25,178 bases of DNA from Christensenella sp. UBA1252 (GTDB lineage: Bacteria; Bacillota; Clostridia; Christensenellales; CAG-1252): contig DBVY01000006.1 in assembly GCA_002308575.1 (NCBI GenBank), forward strand, positions 1 to 25,178. The letters are read 5' to 3'. Below are positions 12,901 through 24,900 of this stretch, one piece after another. Made by a program: the position numbers and the translations under genes. Within the stretch, counting starts at the first letter, position 1. Every line of letters begins with the position of its first letter. A model generated the notes under the pieces. That model was given only the letters and a program-made list of their open reading frames with translations, searched no databases and was not told the DNA's origin.

Positions 12901-15900
12901 CCATTCGCATTCATATTTTCCAACGTCACGTTCTGGCAATCCGCGATCGCCTGAGCGAGCGCCGCATCCTTATTCGGGAAACCCCCCGTTCCGACCTGAT
13001 CGGTATAGGATTTCGGCGCAACGATCGTTGCCGCCCCGTAGAACACGAATCGAACAACGCCCGTCGTGTAATCCACATACTTGCTTCCTTCTATATCCTT
13101 ATAACGAGCGCGCGGCGTTTCGCTTGCCAACCGGAGATCCAGCGAGGAATCGTAAGAGATCTCGAATTCGCCCTGCGTGGAAGCGAGAACGGAATGGATC
13201 GCAACGTTATGCGAGAAGTCGGTCTTTTTCACCGTGCTCATCTTGTACTCGACCCATTGTTCGGGCGTTCCCGTCGGGCTGTACTGATGAATTGTCGTGG
13301 CGAACATAACGCGGAGTTTACCCGTCATCTGAGTGAACTTTTCGTTTGCCCAGTTGATCTCCGCCGAGCCTTGGGTCGCGTTATACTTGAAGTAACCGCC
13401 CTCCGCCTTCGCGAAGTAATTCGCGTTGTTCGGATCCGTGACGTTCAGCGCTACGACGCCTTTGGACTCATACTCGTCCTCGGTGCCTTCTTTGAGCGCG
13501 AGGTTCTCATACCAGCAACCCGTGATCTTTCCGATCGTAAAGCGCAGATAGGAATATCTGGTCGTGTGACTGTCGGACTCCCAGAACCAATCCGCCTCAT
13601 CATAGCAATACCATTCACCGATCTTAACGACGTACGTTCCTTCCTGCGTAAATCTTTCGCTGGTTTGATTGATCGTAAACGTAACGCTGTTATCTCCCGG
13701 GTCTTGCGTATAATTCATATCGGCGGCGATCAATTGCGCGATCGTGCCGCTGTTCGACGTCTTGTATCCGTTATAAACTATATTCCAGTTCGGCAAAGAA
13801 TCGGGATTGCTGTTAATGAGCGTATGTTGATATCCGGGCGTGGGTTGTCCGTTCGTGGTCGCCGGCTGGAAGTAATATGCGTAATAATCGAAGCCCCAAG
13901 TACCGGTTTCACTATGTTTGAAATCATACTGCGTGCCGTAACCGTTATCGTACTCTTCCAGTATGACGCCCGTCGGGAACAAGAAGCCCTGATCGTGGAT
14001 ATCGATCGACGCATTGCTCTTTTCTCCTTCCACGGTCTTTTCAACGTGAATGGATTCGCTCGTGTAGATCACGTTGCCTTCGGGATCGAGCGTATAGGCG
14101 GTGCAACCTTTATCGTCGATCGAAAGCGAAGTACAACCCGCGAACGCGCCGTCGCCGAGCGAGGTCAAAGCGGAATTCATCGTAAAGGTCGAAATACCGC
14201 TATACGCAAACGCCTTTACGCCAATCGTATGCAAGTAGGGGTAATCTTTGGCGGTAAAGATATCGACCAAAGACGAGCACCCGTAGAACGCATATTCTTC
14301 AATCTTTTGCAGCGTATCGGTCAAGCCGAGCTTGGTCACACCGTTGCTTGCGGTGTAAAACAACGAAACCAGACTCGAACAGCCGTAGAACGCATATCTC
14401 GGGATTCTGCCGCGAGTCGGCATCTTGATCGCTTCCAAACCGCTGCAACCGTAGAAGATACCTTCGCTCAAATCCGCCGCGCCGGGGATTACGACTTCTT
14501 TCATGCTGTGGCAATTCATAAAGGCGTATTTTCCGATTGTTCCGACGCTCGTCGGCATAACGATCTTTTCGAGCGACACGCAGTTGCGGAAAGCGTAATC
14601 TCCGATCTTACCTACATTGCTCGGGAGCACGATCGTGCGAAGCGAGCTGCAATTGTTGAAAAGGGTCGGATTGATCACGGTCAACGAACCCGGGAGCGTT
14701 ACTTCTTCGAGCGTCGTCAAGCCCGCGAACAAGGAGTCTACCAGACTGGCGACCATCTTGCCGTTGATTGCGTTCGGGATATTGATAATCTTGTGGTTCG
14801 CGTTGCAAACGTGATTTTTAATGCCCGTGATCTTGACGAATCCGGTCGCGGCATCCGTTTCGTAATTGAAGCAGTTGATCGAGGTGCAGGCGTTATAGCC
14901 GATGCCGCTCTCGCCGAAGTAATCGATCATATATTGCGTGGACGGACCGAACGCGCTGAAATCTCTTTCCGCGCCTTGCGAAATGCTCATCGTGTTATTG
15001 AAGATATTTTCGCCGAGCGAGGTCGCGGCGCCAAGGAAGTACGCCTCATAGAGATTCGAGCAACCGCTGAACGCGAGCCTTTCGATGATCTGCAAACTGG
15101 TCGGGAAGATCAGGTTCGACAGGTTCTTACAGTTCGCGAACGCAAGCTCGGAGATCTTGGTCAAACCTTCGGGGAAGACGACCGATCCCATCTTTTTTCC
15201 GTCGAACGCGCCTTTCGCGATCGTGGATACGCGGCGACCGTTGATGTACTGCGGGATCACGAGCGGCACACTTGCAAGCGTTTCAAAACCACCGTCTATG
15301 ACTTCTTTGATGCCCGTGATCTGGATCGTGTTTTCTTCGTCCTCCAAGTATTCGTACTTGAAGCCGGTGACCTCGTTCGACGCAACGACGTTAACGTGTC
15401 CGTTCAACGTCGTGTAGACCGTCGAAGTCATAGAAGGCGCATAGACGACGAGGTTTTTATTCATTGCGGTATTGAACGTACCGTAGGAAATCGAATAAAC
15501 GTCCTCCAAGAAGGTGATCGACAAGAGGTTCGAAGCGCCGGTGAACGCAAAATTCTCGATATAGCGCGCGTTGCGGTTGACATTCGCGCTGATCTCGCTT
15601 CTCGCAGTCATATAGGCATACAACGTCTTGAAGTCCGCGCTGTACAACGCGCCGTTATCCATCGCGAAGTACGGGCTGGACGTCGTTTCCACAAAGTTGC
15701 CTTCCTCGTCATAATAGTAGAACGCGATGTCGTTCAACTTCTTCGCTTGAATGAAAGCTCTCGAACCGATCGTCTTTACCGTGTACGGAATATAGATCTT
15801 AACAACAGACTTATTATTGGCGAACGCGTCGTTTGCGATCGAAGTGACCGTCTTTCCGTCGATCGTTTCGGGGATCACGATGCGGTTATGACCGTGCGGG

Positions 15901-18900
15901 CAGGTATGGGACGCCAAACCTGCGATACGGATTTCGTTTCCGTTAAAGACCGAGTAACGCAAGCAAACGATATCGTCCAACCCGCCGACGATCAAGCCGC
16001 GTTGCAACAGGTTCTCGCGGACGTCCGTCAAAGCGTCGGACAGGTAGATCGTCATCGCGTCGTCCGCCGTTTCCTCGAAGCAATCGTCCGAAAGCGAGAG
16101 CTCGGAAGAGGTCAGGAAGACTTCCTTCAACGACTCGCAAGTGTAGAAGGATTTGGATCCGATATAAGTAACGTTTTCTCCGACGAGGACGCTCGTCAGG
16201 TTCTTACAACCCGCAAACGCCGCCACGCCGATCTTCGTCACCGTTTGCGGGATCACGATCGAGGTGATCTCTTGGTTATGCGCAAACGCACGATCGCCGA
16301 CCGCGGTAACGCGCAAGCCATTGATATACATCGGCACGACGATATCGTTATGATACTCGCAAACGTGCGATTGCAAACCGGTGACCGTGATCTCGCCCTC
16401 GTTCATACCGAAGGTGGAAGTCGTAAAGCAAGTATAGGGCGTCAAGCTGCGGAAGGAAATGCTGTGCTCGGTGCAGTACAATTCGAGCGAACCCGCGGAA
16501 AGACCGCTGACGAAGAGGTTCGGCAAGGTTAAGGAGAACGCGCCCTCGTCCACCGAGGAGATCGCGCCGTACGCTTGCACGTCGATCAGTTGTTTTGCGC
16601 CGTAGAACGCGTTCGTCGAAATGCTCGAAACGCTCTTCGGAAGCACGACGCTCTTCAAGTAGCTCGCGCCGCTGAACGCGCTCGCGCCGATCACGACGAC
16701 GCCATCCGTCACCGTGTAGCTTTCCGCTTGCAGACCCGCGGGATACGCAACGAGGCTGGTCTTGCTCTTGTTATACAAGATACCGTCCTCCGCTTTGTAA
16801 CGAATATTCGATTCGTTTACGCTGAAAGCGGTCAACTTGCTCGCGCCGCTGAACGCACCCGTTCCGATCGAGATAACGTTCTTTCCGATCGCGACGGACG
16901 TCACCGTGGATTCGTAAAGCGCGTTGGTGCCGATCTGCCTCGTTTCCTCATCGATCGTGATCGTTGTGCCCGCAATGGAGTCGACGATCGCATACAGGAC
17001 GGTCTTATCCTTGGAATAGACCAAGCCGTTGATAATGACCAAATTCCTGTTGTTTTCGCTGATCGTAACGGCGGTCAGACCCGTGCAACCGTTAAAGGTG
17101 CCCGTTCCGATCGAATTTACGTATTCGGGGATATAGATCGATTTCAGGTTCTTCTTACCCACGAACGCGCCGTTCTTGATCGCCATGACCTTTTTGCCGT
17201 ACATCAAAGTTCCGATCTTGACGTCGGTGTGGCCGTAGGCGCACTTGTGGTTCTTCATTCCGTCGATCCTGATATAGGATTCGCCGAGCGCGTTTACGAG
17301 CGTGGACGCGATGAAACAGGTGTACGGCGTGCCGGTGTTGTAATTCAAAGAATACGTATGCGCATACTTCGCAACGTTATCCGAAGACTTCTCGGAATAG
17401 AGAATCAACGTGGATTTCGCCGCTTGGAAGACGTTCTTGCCGCCGAAGGTCACGGTGCCCGTGTTAAACACGACTTCGTCCAAAGAGGCGCAGGAAGCAA
17501 AAGCGCTGTCGCCGATCGAAACCACGCTGTACGGGATCGCGATATAAGCAAGCGAAGTACAAGCTTCGAACGCTTTCGCGCCGATCGTCTTGATCGAGGT
17601 CGGAAGAACGACGGAAACGAGTTTCTCATTGCCCTTGAACGACTCGATATGCTTTTGATCGTCCGCTTCCGCGATCTCGGTTACCTTAATGCCGTTGATA
17701 AACATCGGGACAACGACGTTCACGTGATCGCCCGAACAACCCGCGTGACCGGACGCATTCAAGCGCGTAATGCGGATCGTTCCGTTCGAGGTGTAATCGT
17801 AATCGAAGCAGGTCGCGTCGTTCCACGGAACGTAAATGATGTTGTGCCTGGTGCAGTAGCTTTCGAGATACTGTCCTTTCGGTCCGAAGAGTTGCAAGCC
17901 GTACATACAGTTATCAAACGCGCTTTCTGCGATGTAACCGTGCTCGACGTCCTTCTCCATATCGGTACAGAAATAGATCTCTTCGAGGTCTTCCATTCCC
18001 TTAAACGCGCGATCGCCGACGTGATAGACGTTATACGGAACGGTCAGGTAGCGGATCGTCTGGACGCCTTCGAACGCACGATTCAAGATAACCGTCACAT
18101 CCTCTTCGCTCTCGAACACGACTTCCGCGAACGCATTGAACATCGTGTGGAGGATCGCGCCGTTTTCGCTGTAAAGTGCGCCGCCCTTCAAGAAATAATA
18201 GGGGTTATTCACCAAGACGAAAGTTTTAAGGCTGTTCAAGTACACGAAGGCACCTTCGTCAATCGTGTTCACGGTCGAGGAGATCGTGATGCTCGTCAGG
18301 TTCGCGCAGTTTTCGAACGCGCTCTTGCCGATGACTTCGGGTTCTTCGAGGATCAAAACGGAGGTCAAAGCCTCGTCCTTAAACGCATTGTCCGCGATCT
18401 TATAGACCTTGGTGTTATTGATGAAGCTCGGAACGGTCAACGTGCTGTGATTGCCTTTGCTGACGAGAGATCCGCCGATGAAATCTTTCGTCGTTTCTTG
18501 CGAGCAACCGCCCACCTCGGACGCAAAGCCGTTGATCACGTAACCGTTTTCTTCCAAAGACAGGTTGAAGCACTCTTTCGGCGTGTACATCACGAGCGTC
18601 ACGTTGCTCGACGCAATATCCGCCGGATGGTTGACGTAGCTCGTAGCAGGCGCGTAAACGGTTACGTTCTTTTCTTTGAACATCTCTCCGAACACTTCGG
18701 TAACGCCTTCGACCGTCACGGTAAACGAAGTCTTCAAGGATTCGTTGCCGGCAACGCTCAAACGGATCGTGTAGATTCCGGGCAGGTACTTATTGTATTC
18801 GGAAGCATCAACGACGTAATCGTCCTCCTTCAAGAGCAATCTGCCGCCGTCGGAATAGGTCGCGAAGACGGTTAAGCCTTCGGCGCGGAATTCCTCGCCC

Positions 18901-21900
18901 CACTTGAAGCTGTTCGTTCCGACGAAGATCTCTTTCGAAGTCGTTTCGCGGGTGTAGTAAATCGCTTCCGGATCAAAGATTCCGTAATTCTCGGGCAGAT
19001 ACGTGTTGTTTCCGACCTTGACGAACAAGGTGCCGGACGGGTAATCATAGAAGTTTTCTTGCGTCACTTCCGCAATTTCGGTGTAGACGTGCGTATACAG
19101 AGCGGTCGTCGCGACGATTCCGTTCATGACCGCCTTATCGCCCGGCGTCTTCTGGCAACCGATGATATCCTCTTCGGTGATCTCACCGCCCGCAGGTTCT
19201 TTCGCGTCCTTACCGATCTCGATATGGTTCTCGAAGAAGATCTCTTCCAAAGCCTGCATATTGGCAAACACGCACGCACCGACAAGGGTCGCAGTCGTTA
19301 CGCTGCCGTCGTCTTCGAGGTATTCGGGGATACGAATATACTCGATCCTGTCGTTGCCTTCAAACGCATACGCTTCGATCTTCGTTACACCATAAGGCAC
19401 AACGAAGGTTCCCGTTCCCGCGTTGCCGCCACCCGTCGCGAGATAGGTATGCAAAAGCGTGGAATCATAGGAGTACAACATGAAGCTGTCGAAGCGATAG
19501 GACGTGTTGCCCGACGCGATGATGATTTCGTTCAACCATTCGCAATCCGCAAACGCGCCCGCGCCGATCTCGGTTACTTCCGCAGTCAAGCGGATCTTAG
19601 TCAGGTGCTTGGAGCCTGCGAAGGCGCCCGCCGCGATGCGCTTTACGCCCTCGGGAACGAGGAAGTCCGTAAAGTTCGCACCGATCTTCGTCGGGGCGTT
19701 CATCGGCAGATACGCCATCAAAACTCTCTTATCACTCGTGTAAACGATACCCGCGGCGTAACTGTTTTCATTTGCGATGACGATATAGTTATCGTTATCG
19801 TTGACGTAAATATTTTCAATGTTGTAGGCGCCTTTGATGAAGCCTTCTTCGATCGTTTCGACCGAGTACAGAATCGTCAAGGTCTTGATCTCGAATCTAT
19901 TCTTGAACGCTTCCGCGCCGATCGTGCGGATATCGTAGCGCACGCCTTCTTTGATCATATACGGCGCAACGACGATCTCGCGATAGCCGTAACCGTAATC
20001 GAAGGACGGATCGTCCGACATTCCGACGATCTTCGCGACGCCTCTCTTGTCGCCCGTCTTGGTCAACTCGTAAACGAAAGCGTCGTCCTCCGTCCAAGGC
20101 ACGAAGCGAACGCGGGTCGTTGCATCGTCACCCTCGTAATAATTTTCGAGGAAGTAGGTTTGGACGGTGCTGTACTTCTCATCGGGAATATTGCTCGCAC
20201 GATCCCTGCCGCCCGGGCCGTAGACCGTGATCTTGCGATCGACTTCGATCTCCTCGATCTCGCCCATGATCCAGTTGCCCATTCCGGTCTTGGTCGGAGA
20301 GCTCTCAAAGTAGACGTAGATCAAATTCGGCATATCTTTGAACGCGTAGTCGCCGATCGAGATGATCGTATCCGGCAAACGGACGCGCGAGGTCGTCGTG
20401 CCTTCGAAGGCGCGCGATCCGATATGCGTCATATCGTTGCCGCCCATAACGTTGACGTTCTCCAAGATGACAGAGTCTTTCTTATTCGAATAGAGATAGG
20501 TATGCAGGAGCGATCTGTCCTTATTGAACAGCGCGCCGAGCGTCAAATCAAACTCGTAATTCGTGTTCTCGTTATCCACCAAGATATCTCTGAGCTTGGT
20601 CGCCACGGAGAAGGCGCCTTCACCGATCTCGGTCAACGTACGCGATACGCCGATGACTTCGACGAAATCGTTACCGTACATCGCGCCCGGGAGGAGCTTC
20701 TCGACGCCGCGGAAGGTGATCGTCGAGGTTTCGAGATCGATCGTGGTGTCTTTGACTTCTTCGTAGGTCACGACGATCTCGGTTTGCGGTTGTTGCGATT
20801 GCTGGTTGCCCGAGCCGTTTTCACCGCTCGGTTCGCCGCCGTTTTCACCGCCCTGCTCGCCGCCGTTTTCTTCTCCCTCGCCTTCACCGCCGTTCGAGTT
20901 CGGGTTGTTTTGATTTTCGCCGCCGTTTTCACCGCCCTGCTCGCCGCCGTTTTCACCGCCGTTTTCGGGCGTGTTGATCTCAACTTCTCTTTCCACTCTC
21001 TGAACTTCTATGTTGCCGAAGTTGACGTTCTTGAATCTGTTGGAAGCGAGGTAGGTGTGAATGACCGTCTTGGTCGCGTTTGCGTACAACACGCCGTTTT
21101 CGAAGACGTACGGCGAGGTGTTGCCGTTGATCGGGCTTGCGAGAAGCTCGATCTCGGTCAGATTATCCATATCCGCGAACGCGCCGATCCCGATGATCTG
21201 CATCGCACCCGTCAGGGAGATCTTGGAAGACTCGCAACCCTTCAAGGCATATTGTCCGATCTCCGCGACCGACGCGCCCTTATAGAAGAGCGGCAAAACG
21301 AGGGTTTCGTGACCGCCCGACTTGCAGGGATCGTTGATGCCGTGCTTGTTGTAACCGGTGATCATATAACCGTCCGCGTTCTTTTGGAACGTAAAGCAGT
21401 CTTTATAGGTGTAGCGCAGGACCGTAAAGCCGAGCACGTCTTGCGCATAGGAAGCAAGTCCGTCCGCGTCAATACCGATCGGCAAGCAGACCTTGAAGGA
21501 AGAAGCGTTCTTCATATTCGTAAACGCGTCTTCGTTAAAGACTTTGATATACGTTTCGAAGTACACGAGGCTGAGATTGACCGCGCTGTCGAACGCACCG
21601 TTGCGAACCGCGGAAACGTCGTAGCTCGTTCCGATGATCGCATACGCCGCTTTCGCGCCTGCGGGATAAGCGACGAGCGCCGCTTCGGTCACCTTATTCG
21701 TTTCGGGATCTCTCGCGAGGACTTCGAAGAGCATACCGACCGCGCTCGAATCATAGGAAGAGGACGAGCAGAACGCGACGTTCTCCGCGTCAACGTAAAG
21801 GTTTTGCAATTGCAAGCATTGCTCGAACGCCCTTTCGCCGATAATCACGACGTCCTTTCCGATCGTGATCGAGCGGAGCGATTCGCTACCGTAGAACGCA

Positions 21901-24900
21901 CCCGTTCCGATTTCGAGGATGCCCTCGGGCACCGTGTAGGAAAGCGCGGTGTTCTTCGCGGTGTAGACGATGATCTTAACTCTCTTGCCGTAGTTCTCCG
22001 CATCCTGGGGATCCGTGCCCTTTCCGAAGAGGACGCCGGAATCGAAGGTAAAGTACGGATTGTTTTCGCTGACGACGATCTCGGTCAATCTCGTGCAACC
22101 GCTGATCGCGCCGTTTCCGATGACGGACACGCTGTCCGGCAAAGTCATACGAATGATCTCTTTGTTGTTTTGCAACGAACCGTCGCCGAGTTTCACGACC
22201 GAACGATCCACACCCTCCTGATCTTTTACGATCGACGGAATCGTGAGATCGTTATGGCAGTTGATACAAACGTGATTCTTAATGCCGATGATCGTTGCTT
22301 CATGCGTTTGCGGATCAAAGCTGTATTCGAAGCAATTCTTTTCGTCGTCAAGCGAATCGAGGTGCACGACTTCGACGTTCACGCTGTTTTTCAAAGTGGC
22401 GAAGTACGCTTCGAGCGACAGGCAATTCTCGGTAAAGTAGACGGTCAACGGCTTGACCTCGTCATAATCCGCAAACGTTCCGGTCGGCAACTCGACATCC
22501 GACGTGAAGTAAACTTCGCGGAGCGACTTCGCACCGACGAACGCATCGGCTTCGATATGGTTGACGCTCTTACCGATTACGATGCTTTGGATCGCGCTGT
22601 TCTTAAAGGCTTCGGACCCGATCTTCGTTACGGAATCGCCCGTGCGGAGGCCGGTGAACATATAGTAGTACTCAACGTCCAACCTATAAGTATCCGCAAG
22701 ATCATAGTGAACGGTCACTTCCGCTTCGTTGTCCTTCTTATAGAAAGTCTTCGCATAGTACTTGCCCGGGACGAAATCCTGCTCGGAAAGCACGATCTTC
22801 TTGTAGCCTTGTTCGTAGGTTCCTTCCGCAAACGCGCCGTCCTTGATTCCGATGACTTCGTGGCCCGCGATATAGAGCGGGATATTGATCACCGAATGGA
22901 CGTGCGTGTCGCCGCAGGCAAGACCGGTCACGAGGACGCCGCCCTCGACCTCTTCGGTCGCGAGGCAATCCGTGATATCGCCATAGAATTCCAAGCCCGC
23001 ATAGATCGCGGCTTTTTCAACGTTGTAGCTGCCTTCGGGCGCATAGATCTTCGCGGAGATGTCGCCTACGTCGCCGAAGATCTTTTCGCCGACTTCGACG
23101 TCGGACAAGAAGCGAAGCTGTTTGAGAGCGGTCGCTTTCTTGAACGCGGAGTCGGAAACGGTTTCGACGGTGTCGGGCACTTCGTAGCTCTCGTTTTCAT
23201 TCGTGTAAAGATAGATATAGAGGTTCGTCCTATTCTTATTAAAGAGGACGCCCGCGGTAAACACGAAGTTCGGGTTCTGCTCGGAAACCGCGATCCTTTC
23301 GAGTTTGTCGCATCCTCTGAACGCGTCGGCGGCGATCGTTTCCACCGTGTCGTTCAAGTACAGAATTTCGACGTTGACCGCGCCGTCAAACGCGCCGTCC
23401 ATAATGTCGACAACGCCGTCCGGCACCGTGTAGATCACGTCGGAAGACAAGCAGATATACATCTTCTTGCCGTCCATGCTGAGGAGCGCGCCGTCCGTAT
23501 ACTTATAGGCGGGGTTGTCGTACGCCACGGTGACTTCTTTCAAGCCGGTGCAACCGTAGAACGCCGCGGTTTCGATGTTCGTGATCGAACTCGGGATGCT
23601 CAAAGAGTATATCTCGGTATGATTCGCGAACGCTCTCGCTGCGATACCGACGACCTTTTTGCCGTACATATAGGAAGGAATGTCGATGTTTGCATGACCG
23701 GTCGCGCAATAGTGATCTTTCAAACCGGTGACGATGATATTGCCTTCGACGTCGAGTACGTAAGTAAAGCAAGTCGGGAGCGTTGTGGCGTTATAAACGA
23801 CGTTCGGATAATCCATGATCTCTTTCTCGAGATTGCCGTCGGACGGGCCGTATGCCTTGATGGGTTTATCAACGCTGTTCAGGATACGCGTTCCGATTGC
23901 GTTATCCTCGAAGTCGCCCTTGAAATAGATCTCGGTCAAGTTATCGCAAGCGAGGAACGCGAACGAGCCGATCTTCTTGACGGATGCCGGGATCGTAAAG
24001 TTCGTGACCGACGGCATATACGCAAACGCGCTGGATCCGATCTCTTCGATGTTCTCGCTGATCACGACGCTCGTGATGTTCTTAAAGTAAGAATGGTTCG
24101 CGCTGTTGAAGAAGCAACCGTCGCCGATCTTGACGATCTTGAAGGCGTCGATCTGATACGGAATAACGACGGTCACGTCCTCGTCGGGGCAACCCAAGAA
24201 GGAGTCGATGACTGCGGTATTCGCGTCGATCGGGGTGTAAGTAAACAAGACGCCGTCCGTCCACGGGACAAACTTGATTCCGTTATCGATGCAATACTTT
24301 TTGATGTTGCTCGGAACCGTATCGCTGCCCTTCGGGCCGTAAACGACGAACTCGGGGTTACGGTTGTTGCTGTCGCCGAAGGCGTTCGCGCCGATCGAGT
24401 TCTCGCGCGGGAGGTCGTGCGTAAAGTAGACGGACGTCAGGCTCTTACAGCCGTTGAACGCCGAAACGCCGATGCTCGTCACGTTCTCCGGAATGACGAC
24501 GGAGGTCAGTTTGATCGCGTTTTGGAAGGCGCGCGGTCCGATCGTACGCGTGTTAGTCGCAAAGCGCACGGAGGTAAGACCCGTCGCGCCGCTGAACGCC
24601 TTCGCTTCGATCACGAACTCGGAAACACCGTCCTCGAACGTTACGTTATAGATCTTCGTTTGATTCTCGAACGCGGACTGCTTGACGCCCGTGACGATGC
24701 ATTCTTGCGAGCTGCCGTCCTCGTTGATCTTGGTATGAGTTGCCGGGATATTTACGAAGTTATGGCTGTTGTTGCAGATATGTTGCGATTGACCGGTTAC
24801 GACTTCCGTTCCCTGCACGGTACCGTCGCCGTATTCGATACAATCGCCGTCGCTGCTCATCGCCGCTTTATAACCTCTTTCGGAGTTATTGACCGCGTTG

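Larger units (their letters stand above)
10173..24842 (-). other. Nine paired-cysteine modules, C-[21 to 30]-C with H-x-C-x(2-4)-H
   Basis: Nine modules share an opening cysteine (mostly CF or CFxY) followed, 21-30 residues later, by a second cysteine inside H-x-C-x(2-4)-H, directly before the I.IP strand. Positions of the H-to-H motif: 24762-24782 (HICNNSH), 23694-23714 (HYCATGH), 22254-22274 (HVCINCH), 17229-17249 (HKCAYGH), 16350-16367 (HVCEYH), 15888-15908 (HTCPHGH), 14793-14813 (HVCNANH), 11241-11261 (HVCNSSH), 10173-10196 (HICLNGGH). Looser versions occur near 22.9, 21.33 and 17.74 kb. The pattern could give a disulfide clamp or a metal site (C plus H, C, H); the sequence alone does not decide. 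Confidence 0.8.

Noticed and set aside
1596..18875. Very long plus-strand ORFs (1596-4754, 5136-10553, 13194-16532, 16575-18875 and others)
   Set aside because: They are codon-aligned shadows of the giant gene. Their Arg/Asp-rich products (ER..ADR repeats) are the reverse complement of the A-F ... I-G core, and they stay open only because the sense gene avoids TTA, CTA and TCA. No ribosome-binding sites or domains were seen.
22254..22274. C-x-x-C-H (CINCH) as a c-type haem attachment site
   Set aside because: Only this one of the nine modules has the second cysteine; the others share H-x-C-x(2-4)-H instead, so the CxxCH match looks accidental.
22460..22520. LPTGT as a sortase signal
   Set aside because: It reads L-P-T-G-T rather than LPxTG, lies deep inside the protein near the N-terminal side and has no following hydrophobic helix and basic tail.
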